Source: Nocardia sp. CC227C (GTDB taxonomy: Bacteria; Actinomycetota; Actinomycetes; Mycobacteriales; Mycobacteriaceae). Taken from it: a DNA stretch of 64,000 bases. Positions 42,337-50,389 of this stretch are shown piece by piece. The stretch's first letter is position 1, and each line of letters opens with the position of its first letter. The notes beneath the pieces were generated by a model. That model was not told the origin of the DNA, did not search any database, and saw only the letters and a list, made by a program, of their open reading frames with translations. The stretch is taken from the NCBI RefSeq assembly GCF_030767025.1, contig NZ_JASITE010000011.1, positions 205,872-269,871 of the forward strand, in the 5' to 3' direction. The translations under genes were made by a program, and so were the position numbers.

Positions 42337-42625
42337 AGGTGTGTCGAACAGTGATCAGTGCCGTTCAGCTTCCGTATTGTTGTCGGTGCTGGCAAGCTAG
42401 GAGCGTCGAGCGAGCGCAGACCCGCGATGCCCGGCACCCGGCTCGGAAGTGGCTTCGGAATGGGTATCGATCTCGCACCTCGCACCCTCTCGGTGAGCAC
42501 GCAGTGTCGCGTGATCGTAGGCAGGTGGCGGCACCGTCCACTCGCCCACGAGCGCGGCCGCGGTGGCATGGGTGCGCAATTCAGCTCGACCACGTGTCTT
42601 GAAGTTCTCGGGGTTAGGAGCCTGT
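42337..42625. other. Long parA leader region
   Basis: 289 bp between element B and parA. It has a possible 19-codon leader frame at 42341-42400 (GTG, stop TAG) behind the purine-rich element end, then no supported gene. No clear promoter is seen. Confidence 0.45.
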
Positions 42626-43645
42626 ATGTCGAACGGTCCGGCGAATGTTTCACGGGAAACAACGTCGCGGGTCCCCGGATTGCTGGAGAGTGGGGGTACC
42701 GGCTCTGAAGAGTTCGGCCGCACTGCCTTCGGGAACATCTCCCCCGCCGAAACCCCGATAGCGGCGGAAGCGCACCGCGCCAGTCAGATCCTGCACCCGG
42801 GCGCGGCCAGCATTCCGCGCCCCAAGGAACAGCGCGTCATCACCATCGCCAATCAGAAGGGCGGTGTCGGCAAGACCACCACGGCGGTCAATCTCGCCGC
42901 CGCCCTCGCCCTGCAGGGGATGCGGGTGCTGGTGATCGATCTCGATCCGCAGGGCAACGCCAGCACCGCACTCGGCGTCGAACATCACTCCGGCGTGCCG
43001 TCGAGCTACGAGCTACTCATCGGCGAGGTGTCGGTCCGGGATGCGATTCAGCAGAGCCCGCACAATGAGCGGCTGCTGTGCATTCCGGCCACCATCGACC
43101 TCGCCGGCGCGGAGATCGAACTCGTCTCCATGGTCGCGCGCGAGAGTCGCTTGAAGACCGCCATCCAGGATGCCAACCTCGCCGGGTACGACATCGATTA
43201 CGTGATGATCGACTGCCCGCCCTCGCTCGGTCTGCTCACCGTCAATGCGATGGTGGCCGCCAAGGAGGTACTGATCCCCATCCAGTGCGAGTACTACGCC
43301 TTGGAGGGTGTGGGGCAGCTGCTCCGCAATATCAGCCTGATCCAATCGCACCTCAACCCCGCCCTGCATGTCTCCACCGTCGTGCTCACCATGTACGACG
43401 GCCGCACCAAGCTGGCCGACCAGGTGGCCGAGGAAGTGCGCGGCCACTTCGGCGACGCGGTGCTGAAGTCGGTCATCCCGCGCAGCGTCAAGGTGTCCGA
43501 AGCGCCCGGCTACGGCATGACGGTGCTCAACTACGATCCCGGTTCACGGGGAGCGATGAGCTACCTCGACGCCGGGCGCGAGATCGCTGCGCGGGCCACC
43601 CCGGCCGCGGCGGGTGAATCACACACGGATGAAAGGGGTCGATAG
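42626..43645 (+). CDS. parA: Chromosome partitioning ATPase ParA (Soj)
   Basis: 339 residues. A variable N-terminus to about 70 precedes the deviant Walker A IANQKGGVGKTTTAVN, LVIDLDPQGNASTALG, VMIDCPPSLG and PRSVKVSEAPGYGMTV. It drives ParB-parS movement and, in mycobacteria, interacts with polar DivIVA. ATG 42626 (MSNGPANVSRETTSR) is chosen because the NVSRET motif is also in mycobacterial ParA. That motif is parS-like site 4 in DNA. The stop is 4 nt before parB. Confidence 0.96.
   Translation: MSNGPANVSRETTSRVPGLLESGGTGSEEFGRTAFGNISPAETPIAAEAHRASQILHPGAASIPRPKEQRVITIANQKGGVGKTTTAVNLAAALALQGMRVLVIDLDPQGNASTALGVEHHSGVPSSYELLIGEVSVRDAIQQSPHNERLLCIPATIDLAGAEIELVSMVARESRLKTAIQDANLAGYDIDYVMIDCPPSLGLLTVNAMVAAKEVLIPIQCEYYALEGVGQLLRNISLIQSHLNPALHVSTVVLTMYDGRTKLADQVAEEVRGHFGDAVLKSVIPRSVKVSEAPGYGMTVLNYDPGSRGAMSYLDAGREIAARATPAAAGESHTDERGR
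42646..42661. promoter_or_regulatory. parS-like site 4, inside parA
   Basis: TGTTTCACGGGAAACA: one mismatch to TGTTTCACGTGAAACA, a perfect match otherwise. It encodes NVSRET. Confidence 0.85.
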
Positions 43646-43649
43646 GCCG

Positions 43650-44693
43650 ATGAGTCAGGCGAAGAAAGGTGGACTGGGGCGCGGTCTCGCCGCGCTGATC
43701 CCGACCGGGCCCGCGGCGACCCAGGGCCTCGGCAGTGCCGCCGCCAATGTCGTCATCGGCCTGGACCCCATTGGGCCGCAACCCGCTACGGCGTATCTGC
43801 ATCGGGTGCCCGATCCGGCCGACGGCGCGACCGAGGCCGAGCCGGGTGCGGAGACGGAGACGGGCACGGACGCGGGCGCGGTGTACCGGGAGATCCCACC
43901 GGAGCTGATCGAGCCCAATCCGAAGCAGCCGCGCACCGTCTTCGAGGAAGAGGCGCTGGCCGAACTGGTGCACTCCATCAAGGAGTTCGGCCTCATGCAG
44001 CCGATCGTGGTGCGCCAGTTGGCGGAGTCGCCGACTCCCCGCTATCAGCTCATTATGGGCGAGCGGCGGTGGCGGGCCGGCCAGGAGGCCGGACTCACCG
44101 CCATTCCGGCGATCGTGCGCGAGACCGCCGACGGCTCGTTGCTGCGCGATGCGCTGTTGGAGAACATCCATCGCGTGCAGCTGAATCCGCTCGAAGAGGC
44201 CGCGGCCTATCAGCAGCTGCTGGAGGAGTTCGGCGTCACCCACGAGGAACTGGCCGCGCGACTGGGCCGCTCCCGTCCGGTGGTGACGAATATGATCCGT
44301 CTACTCAAGCTACCCATCCCGGTGCAGCGCCGGGTCGCGGCCGGAGTGCTCTCCGCCGGACATGCCCGCGCTCTGCTGTCACTGGAGGCGGGAGCCGAAG
44401 CGCAGGAGGCACTCGCGGCGCGGATCGTCGCCGAAGGGCTCTCGGTCCGGGCCACCGAGGAGGCGGTCACCCTCGCCAACCGGAACCCGGATACCGCCGC
44501 CACTCCCCCGGCCCCGAAGCGCAAGCCTATCCAGATGCCGGGCCTACAGGATGTGGCCGAGCGACTGTCGGAATCCTTCGACACCCGAGTCACCGTGGCG
44601 CTGGGCAAGCGGAAGGGCAAGATCGTCGTCGAGTTCGGATCCATCGACGATCTGGAGCGAATTGTGAGCCTGATGGAGCAGACAAAGCCCTAA
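43650..44693 (+). CDS. parB: Chromosome partitioning protein ParB
   Basis: 347 residues. KKGGLGRGLAALIP start, CTP-binding region with EPNPKQPRTVFEEEALAELV and MGERRWRAGQEAG (the GERRxRA box), helix-turn-helix with THEELAARLGRSRPVVTN, and a C-terminal dimer domain. It binds parS and spreads by CTP clamping. ATG 43650 lies 4 nt after the parA stop. With parA and the sites here it forms a complete origin-segregation set. Confidence 0.97.
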   Translation: MSQAKKGGLGRGLAALIPTGPAATQGLGSAAANVVIGLDPIGPQPATAYLHRVPDPADGATEAEPGAETETGTDAGAVYREIPPELIEPNPKQPRTVFEEEALAELVHSIKEFGLMQPIVVRQLAESPTPRYQLIMGERRWRAGQEAGLTAIPAIVRETADGSLLRDALLENIHRVQLNPLEEAAAYQQLLEEFGVTHEELAARLGRSRPVVTNMIRLLKLPIPVQRRVAAGVLSAGHARALLSLEAGAEAQEALAARIVAEGLSVRATEEAVTLANRNPDTAATPPAPKRKPIQMPGLQDVAERLSESFDTRVTVALGKRKGKIVVEFGSIDDLERIVSLMEQTKP

Positions 44694-44830
44694 CCCTGGG
44701 CCCGGAGCCGATACGTCACAGTGACGGTCTCGTTCGTCGGGGCGCTCGCCGCGCTGCCTCGAGCCTGGACCAGAATGGACTGATAGTGCGCGCTCCGGAT
44801 GGCCCAAACGAAAGGTTCGGTAGGTGACAA

Positions 44831-44912
44831 CTGATCTCGTCAGGGTCGTGGTAACTCACCGGGTGAGTCTCGTGGTGGCTCGTGGCTGCGCGCCGACCTC
44901 GCGGAGAGGTGG
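44831..44912 (+). repeat. Repeated leader element, short divergent copy C
   Basis: 82 nt directly before the GNAT-like gene. It keeps the blocks CTGAT-TCG, GGTAACTC-CCGGGT and GGAGAGG, preceded by GTGACAA as copy B is by GCGACAA. The middle is shortened. The last block is the ribosome site of the next gene, 3 nt before its ATG. Confidence 0.6.
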
Positions 44913-45650
44913 ATGAGCGCGGTGTCCAGCAGTGTTACCGCACTGACGCTCGACGGACTCGACAAGCTGCCGGGACACGCGCGCCGCTGCGTGTTCTGGG
45001 AGATCGATCCGGCGGTGGCGGCGGACTGCCACGACTTCAGCGATCCGGTCTTCGAGAAGGAAGCCTGGCTGTCCACCGTCATGCTCGAATGGGGCTCGTG
45101 CGGACAGGTGGCGCTGGTGGAAGGCCAGTCCGTCGGCTGCGCGCTGTACTCGCCGCCGAGCGCGGTGCCGCGTGCCGGACTCTTCCCCACCTCGCCGGTG
45201 AGCCCGGACGCGGTCTTGCTGACCACGCTGCGGTCCGAAATGCCGTTCCAGGACAATGACATTGCCCTGCAGCTGATCCAGGCCGTGGTGGCCGATCTGG
45301 TGCGCCGCGGTGTGCGGGCGATCGAGGCGTTCGGCATCCGCCGGGAGCCGCCGAGCACGGCCATGCCGGATCGCCTGCTGGGCTCCATGCGGCTGATGGA
45401 GCGCATCTCCACTCCCCCGCACGGTATTCCGGCGTCGTCGTCGCATACCTGCACCCCGGACAACTGCATGATCGAGGCCGACTTCCTGGAGGACGTGGGG
45501 TTCAAAGTCATTGCCTCCCATCACCGCTTTCCGCGGCTACGGTTGGAGCTCGACAGCGATCACCTGTGGAAGGAAGACGTGGAGCGCGCTCTGGACCAGT
45601 TGCTCGCGGCCGCATCCATGACCGTCCCGGGACGGGTGCTCACACTCTGA
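44913..45650 (+). CDS. GNAT-like acetyltransferase (Rv3916c homologue)
   Basis: 245 residues starting MSAVSSSVTALTLDGLDKL. The pattern WGSCGQVALVEGQSVGCALY, and the conserved VRRGVRAIEAFG and ADFLEDVGFKVIASH near the C-terminus, suggest a GNAT-like acyltransferase fold. Mycobacterial Rv3916c, next to parB, has about the same length and is probably the orthologue. The start codon is 3 nt after the GAGAGG site of element C. Substrate unknown. Confidence 0.75.
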   Translation: MSAVSSSVTALTLDGLDKLPGHARRCVFWEIDPAVAADCHDFSDPVFEKEAWLSTVMLEWGSCGQVALVEGQSVGCALYSPPSAVPRAGLFPTSPVSPDAVLLTTLRSEMPFQDNDIALQLIQAVVADLVRRGVRAIEAFGIRREPPSTAMPDRLLGSMRLMERISTPPHGIPASSSHTCTPDNCMIEADFLEDVGFKVIASHHRFPRLRLELDSDHLWKEDVERALDQLLAAASMTVPGRVLTL

Positions 45651-45684
45651 GCCCCCGCGGGACGCGCGCTCCCGGATGACGAAA

Positions 45685-45709
45685 GAGCCCCCGGGACATC
45701 CGGGGGCTC
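45685..45709. terminator. Convergent-gene terminator hairpin
   Basis: 10-bp arms GAGCCCCCGG and CCGGGGGCTC with loop GACAT, between the GNAT-like gene (+) and cwlM (-). Confidence 0.8.
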
Positions 45710-45736
45710 ATGTCGTCGGTGACCGTCTTTCGCGAC

Positions 45737-46933
45737 TCAGATGCGGTCGGCGGCGGCCAGTTCCTCGGCCAGCAGTTCCGCGAAGGTATAGGTGCCGGTC
45801 GGCTGGTCGTCCTGCCCGAGCAGGTAGAGGCGCTTCACGGAGATCAGGATCGCTTCGGCGATCACGTCCCGCATGCGTGGATTGGTGAGCACGGAGGCGT
45901 CGTAATCATTGGTGAGATAGCCGATGTCGACCTGCACCGTGGGCATCTTGGTCAGCCGCAGCAGGTCCCAGGTGCGGGCGTGGGTGCGACAGTCCTGTAG
46001 CGAGGTGCGCGCCACGATCTCGCGCTGGATGAATCCGGCCAGCACCTGGCCGATCATCGAGGTGGAGCCGTGCGAATTGCCGAAATGGAAGCTCGCCACC
46101 CCGCTGGCCGACGGGCTCGGGTTGGTGGCGCAGCGCAGCGAGATCATGAGGTCGGCGTCGAAGGTGTTGGAGGTCTCCGCGCGGTCCGCATCGGAGGGAT
46201 TGGCTCCCCACGGCCGTGACAGGAAGGTCTCCATACCGGTGGCAGCCATCCGGCCCTCGAGCCGGGAGGCCAAGTCCCACAGGATCTCCGATTCGTACAC
46301 ATCACCGAATTCGGTGGGTACGGCGAAACCCTTGTCCGGTCCACCGAGGCCGGGATCGATGACGATGCGCTTGCCGGTGAGCTGCGGTCCGGCGCGGTGC
46401 ACCACCTCTTCCTCGGCGATGCGGTGCGGGTTGCCGCCGGTCACGCGAGCGCCCAGCAAATCCAGTGAACGCAGGGTGTCCGGGCCGCAGATGCCGTCGG
46501 ACGCGAGACCGATCTCACGCTGGAAGGCGGTGAGCGCCTCGTGGGTGTGCGGGCCGAAATACCCGTCCACGCGGTGCACGTAGAAGCCCAGGTCCTGCAG
46601 TCGGCGCTGGAGTGTCGCGACATCGTCGCCGTACAGCGGAGCCGACAGCTGGTAGATGAGGGTGCGCGCACCCAGTCGGTAGGACGCCTCTTTCAGCGCC
46701 CGATAGGTCGCGGGGCCGACGACGCCGTCCACGAGCAGACCACGGTACTGCTGGAAGGCGCGGACCGCGGAATCCAAATCATGATCGAAAACAGCGTCCG
46801 AATCCTTCCAGTACTCACCATTCGGTCCCGACTGATCGGAATGTGGGTGAGCATGCAGGAATCCGAGACTTGCGAGGGTGCTCCGAACCTCTGCTACGGC
46901 TGGTCCACTATCGCCGTGACGAAGTCGGTGCAT
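45737..46933 (-). CDS. cwlM: CwlM, amidase-fold regulator of peptidoglycan synthesis
   Basis: 398 residues: two peptidoglycan-binding-like repeats (about 2-170), then an amidase_3-like domain (about 190-370) with VIDPGLGGPDKGF and SLRCATNPS. In mycobacteria CwlM is cytoplasmic, phosphorylated by PknB, and activates MurA; amidase activity is doubtful there. Two of the usual zinc-binding residues look altered here (VIDPGLGG, not DPGHGG), which fits a pseudo-enzyme. The C-terminus has threonines in TGTYTFAELLAEEL, comparable with the known phosphosites. ATG 46933 gives MHRLRHGDSG. Confidence 0.92.
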   Translation of the reverse strand: MHRLRHGDSGPAVAEVRSTLASLGFLHAHPHSDQSGPNGEYWKDSDAVFDHDLDSAVRAFQQYRGLLVDGVVGPATYRALKEASYRLGARTLIYQLSAPLYGDDVATLQRRLQDLGFYVHRVDGYFGPHTHEALTAFQREIGLASDGICGPDTLRSLDLLGARVTGGNPHRIAEEEVVHRAGPQLTGKRIVIDPGLGGPDKGFAVPTEFGDVYESEILWDLASRLEGRMAATGMETFLSRPWGANPSDADRAETSNTFDADLMISLRCATNPSPSASGVASFHFGNSHGSTSMIGQVLAGFIQREIVARTSLQDCRTHARTWDLLRLTKMPTVQVDIGYLTNDYDASVLTNPRMRDVIAEAILISVKRLYLLGQDDQPTGTYTFAELLAEELAAADRI

Positions 46934-47096
46934 GCGTGAGAGCCCTTTCCTTCCGCCAACCCGGGTACCCACTCATGCGTTGGTTCACACCTTCCGCACG
47001 ACCGGAGCGTCGGTCGATTGTCTCAGACCCGGACCGAATTTCGGCAATCTGTCGAGTGCAGGAATCCTACCCCGGCGGTAGCGTCAGGGGCCGGAG

Positions 47097-47128
47097 GTAG
47101 GAGCCCGCGGTCCACCGCGGGCTCCTAC
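47097..47128 (-). terminator. Terminator hairpin after trxA
   Basis: 14-bp arms GTAGGAGCCCGCGG and CCGCGGGCTCCTAC with loop TCCA, 25 nt past the trxA stop. Confidence 0.85.
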
Positions 47129-47153
47129 TCGCGCCAGATCTTATCCAGCGTCG

Positions 47154-47492
47154 TCAGATGACGCCTTCGAGTTCGCGCAGAAGGGCCGCTTTGCCCTTCG
47201 CTCCGACAATTCGCTTGGTTTCCTTGCCCCCTTGGAACAGCACCATGGTAGGCAACGACAGAATGCCGTAGTGCTTCGAGGTCTCCGGATTGGCGTCGGC
47301 GTCCAGCTTGGCGATGGTGATCTTGTCGCCGTGGGTGGCGGCGATCTCCTCCAGCACGGGGGCGACCATCTTGCACGGACCGCACCACGTCGCCCAGAAG
47401 TCGACCAGCACCGGCTTGTCGCTGATCAGCACCTGATCCGCGAAGGTCTGGTCGGTGACGGTGATCGTCGCGGAGGTCTTGGCGTCGGACAT
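47154..47492 (-). CDS. trxA: Thioredoxin
   Basis: 112 residues, active site WCGPC (about residues 36-40) in VDFWATWCGPCKMVAP, cis-Pro in SLPTMVLF. Reduces protein disulfides in the cytosol using electrons from TrxB, encoded 7 nt upstream in the same operon. The order trxB-trxA beside cwlM is as in mycobacteria. Confidence 0.97.
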   Translation of the reverse strand: MSDAKTSATITVTDQTFADQVLISDKPVLVDFWATWCGPCKMVAPVLEEIAATHGDKITIAKLDADANPETSKHYGILSLPTMVLFQGGKETKRIVGAKGKAALLRELEGVI

Positions 47493-47499
47493 GATTCTC

Positions 47500-48483
47500 C
47501 TACTGGGTTACTTCGACCGGCTGCCCGGCGTGATCGAGGGTGTTGCTGGTGATGTCGCCCTGTTCGGCGAGCCAGCGCTCGGCGTCCATGGCCGCGCGGC
47601 AGCCCGTCCCGGCCGCGGTGATGGCCTGCCGGTAGGTGTGGTCGACCAGGTCGCCCGCGGCGAAGACGCCCGGCAGCGAGGTGTAGGTGCTCTGCCCCTT
47701 CACCTGGACGTAGCCCTCGCCGTCCAGCTCCACCTGGCCGCGCACCAGCTCGCTGCGCGGGTCGTGGCCGATGGCGACGAACAGGCCGGTGGCGGGGAAC
47801 TCCGAGGTCTCCCCCGTGCGGGTGTCGCGCAGCGTCAGGCTGGTGACGCTGTTCTCACCGTTGACCTCCACCACCTCGCTGTTGAGGACGAAGCGGATCT
47901 TCTCGTTGGCCTTGGCGCGCTCGAGCATGATGCGGGAGGCGCGGAACTCCTCGCGGCGGTGCACGATGGTGACGCTGGCGGCGAACTTGGTGAGGAAGGT
48001 GGCCTCCTCCATGGCGGAGTCGCCGCCGCCGACCACCACGATGTCCTGGCCCTTGAAGAAGAAGCCGTCGCAGGTGGCGCAGGCGCTGACGCCACGGCCG
48101 AGCAGCTTCTGCTCACCGGGGACGCCCAGATAGCGGGCGGCCGACCCCATGGCCAGGATGACCGCGTGGGCCTGGTGGGTCTCGCCGCCGACCACGACCT
48201 TCTTGATCGGGCCGGTGAGGTCGAGCTCGTCGACGTCCTCGGTGCGGATGTCGGCCCCGAACCGCTTGGCCTGCTCGCGCATCTCCTCCATGAGGTCCGG
48301 GCCCATGATGCCGTCCCGGAAGCCGGGGAAGTTCTCCACCTCCGTGGTGGTCATGAGCGCGCCGCCGAACTGCGTGCCCTCGAACAGCAGGGGTTCGAGT
48401 TCCGCGCGTGCCGCGTAGACAGCTGCGGTGTAGCCGGCTGGTCCGGAACCGACGATGATCAGGTCGCGTACAGGCGTGCTCAA
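47500..48483 (-). CDS. trxB: Thioredoxin reductase
   Basis: 327 residues with FAD-binding VGSGPAGYTAAVYAARAEL, redox ACATCDGFFF (Cys-Ala-Thr-Cys), NADPH-binding VGGGDSAMEEA and the C-terminal FAAGDLVDHTYRQAITAAG. It passes NADPH electrons to TrxA. Operon with trxA. A gap of 124 bp separates it from the anti-sigma gene. Confidence 0.97.
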   Translation of the reverse strand: MSTPVRDLIIVGSGPAGYTAAVYAARAELEPLLFEGTQFGGALMTTTEVENFPGFRDGIMGPDLMEEMREQAKRFGADIRTEDVDELDLTGPIKKVVVGGETHQAHAVILAMGSAARYLGVPGEQKLLGRGVSACATCDGFFFKGQDIVVVGGGDSAMEEATFLTKFAASVTIVHRREEFRASRIMLERAKANEKIRFVLNSEVVEVNGENSVTSLTLRDTRTGETSEFPATGLFVAIGHDPRSELVRGQVELDGEGYVQVKGQSTYTSLPGVFAAGDLVDHTYRQAITAAGTGCRAAMDAERWLAEQGDITSNTLDHAGQPVEVTQ

Positions 48484-48607
48484 GGGGCCCTCCGAGGCAG
48501 TGTGAAACTCAGCGTGTCGGTCAACAACAGCCTAAACGCTGTTGTTCCCGCGGTTAGGGCAGGACGGCGTGGGGCAGGTCTCAGCGGCTCGCCGGGGTCG
48601 CGGTGGA

Positions 48608-49507
48608 TCAGCCGATATCGGTATTGGCGAGCACCCGGGGATCGTCCGGCGTGCAGTCGGCCCCGAGCACCACGGCGGTGATCGCGGGGGCCTCCGGTCC
48701 GGTGAGGAGGACGAGGGCGGCGTTCTGCCCGCCGAAGACGACATCGCGGGAGCCGAGGATGGCGCGGTCCAGGCCCGCGGCCGCCAGGCAGCCGGTGAGC
48801 GTCTCCCGGGCGGCGAGCGGGCCGGTGGCGTCGTAGCGGCCCAGTGCGCTGAGCACGGTGGTGGAGGACAGGTCCTCGGTCAGTCGCAGCGGTGCGGGAT
48901 CGGCCTTCGGCGCGGTGTCGTTGCCACGCAGGGCGTCGGCGGCGACGAAGGCTCCGGCGAGGAGTGCGACCGCGGCCGCCGCCGCGGTGATCCAGCGCAG
49001 CCGGGTCGTCCACGGTGCGGGTTCGCGCGGCGCGTCGTCGAAATCGTCGCTGTCGCCGTCGGTTTCGATGGTGTCGTCGGAGATGGGGTCGAGATCGGTG
49101 GCGGTGAGTTCGCCGGTGTCGAACGGGGGGACGGCGGGCATGGGGGCGGTGGCCGCGGGGGTGGCGCGGTCGGGATGGAGGCGGTGCACGGTTGCCATTC
49201 GTTCGCTCGGGTCGGGGGTGTTCGCGAGGTCGTCGATCACGCGCTCGAGGCGGGCGGTGACCTCGGCGGGCATGGGGTGGACGACGCGTTCGTCACGGCC
49301 CAGCGCGCGCAGGTCGCCGTTCACCCGGTCGAGGGAGCGCAGGTAGCGCATGGCGTTCGGGTCGCGGCGCACCTGCGGCCAGAGCCGCCGCGACAGCTGG
49401 TCGGGCATGTTCCCGGCGTGCAGGTCGGCGAGCAGTTCGGGCGAGTAGGGAGGTTGCGGCACGGTGTCGGTCGCCATCACGCCTCCAGCTGTCTCGTGCT
49501 CGTCCAT
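48608..49507 (-). CDS. Anti-sigma-M-type regulator (Rv3912 homologue)
   Basis: 299 residues: a soluble helical N-terminus (about 20-100, with LADLHAGNMPDQLSRRLWPQ), a disordered acidic linker, one membrane helix (LRWITAAAAAVALLAGAFVAA) near 170-192, and an outer domain with two Cys. The layout matches a membrane anti-sigma factor. It lies directly downstream of sigM, as does Rv3912 in M. tuberculosis, the SigM antagonist. The assignment rests on position and topology. Confidence 0.8.
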   Translation of the reverse strand: MDEHETAGGVMATDTVPQPPYSPELLADLHAGNMPDQLSRRLWPQVRRDPNAMRYLRSLDRVNGDLRALGRDERVVHPMPAEVTARLERVIDDLANTPDPSERMATVHRLHPDRATPAATAPMPAVPPFDTGELTATDLDPISDDTIETDGDSDDFDDAPREPAPWTTRLRWITAAAAAVALLAGAFVAADALRGNDTAPKADPAPLRLTEDLSSTTVLSALGRYDATGPLAARETLTGCLAAAGLDRAILGSRDVVFGGQNAALVLLTGPEAPAITAVVLGADCTPDDPRVLANTDIG

Positions 49508-49607
49508 TGCCCCTCCAGGTCGGGCCTGTCATGGGAAGTCGCGGACCGGTACCGGGATCCGCGAGAACATCGACATTCACTTCGCTTCTATGTAGGACGC
49601 AGTTGCG

Positions 49608-50240
49608 CTAGGTTCGGTTCCCGTCCTCGCGCAGGGATTTCAACTGTTGTTCGAGTCGCCGTCGACCGCGGGCGCACCGGCTCTTGATCGTGCCCTCCGG
49701 TACGCCCAGCAGTTTCGCGGCATCCGCGACCGAATACCCTTCCAGCTCAACGGCTACCAGTGCGGTGCGCTGATCAGCGGGCAGGCCGAACAGGGCCGCG
49801 TCCACGATCAGCGTCGCCTCCCGGGCCGCGAAATCATCTCGGGCATAAGGGGGTTCGTACAGCGTCTCGTCGGGTAACGGTACCGTGCGGCGCAGCTTGT
49901 TGCGACGAATCCGATCCAGACACGCGTGCAACACGATGGTATGCAGCCAACTGCGCACCTCGGCGTCGCCGCGGAAGGAGGCGGCCTTGCGATGGGCGGA
50001 CAGCAGTGCGTCCTGTAGCGAATCCGCGGCGTCCTCCGGGGTGGCGGAGGCGCGGACGGCGGTCTGCCACAGGTGATCCCGGTGGCGGCGCAGCAGTTCC
50101 GCGAATGCGTACCGGTCCCCTCCGGCGTGTGCGGAGAGCAGCGCATGATCGGGCGTGTCGGACAAGCCCTCGTGGCGTTCGTTCGATTGCGACAATACAA
50201 ACCCCTGCCGAAGAGTTCGGCTGATCATATCCAGCGTCAC
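49608..50240 (-). CDS. sigM: ECF sigma factor SigM
   Basis: 210 residues with sigma2 (DRYAFAELLRRHRDHLWQTA, DAADSLQDALLSAHRKAASF) and sigma4 (ALVAVELEGYSVADAAKLLG, GTIKSRCARGRRRL). It directs RNA polymerase to stress or envelope genes and is held by the downstream anti-sigma. Start uncertain: GTG 50240 is the longest; ATG 50228 and TTG 50195, the latter with AGGGG 6 nt upstream, are options. The sequence from LSDTPDHALL onward is the conserved part. Confidence 0.9.
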   Translation of the reverse strand: MTLDMISRTLRQGFVLSQSNERHEGLSDTPDHALLSAHAGGDRYAFAELLRRHRDHLWQTAVRASATPEDAADSLQDALLSAHRKAASFRGDAEVRSWLHTIVLHACLDRIRRNKLRRTVPLPDETLYEPPYARDDFAAREATLIVDAALFGLPADQRTALVAVELEGYSVADAAKLLGVPEGTIKSRCARGRRRLEQQLKSLREDGNRT

Positions 50241-50389
50241 GATTCGGCAGCAACGATCCGGCGAAGAAAGACGCAGCTAGCGGGCTTTTTCGGGCGAATC
50301 GGGCGAGTGCGGGGCGATGCGGAAGGCCGGTGTGGTCACGGCGCTGTGACTTGCTCGCGGCCCGGAGCTGGCGGGCGCGGCCGGCGCGG

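Noticed and set aside
43541..43556. Another parS-like match (GGTTCACGGGGAGC) inside parA
   Set aside because: Two mismatches from the variant site and no symmetry; probably chance.
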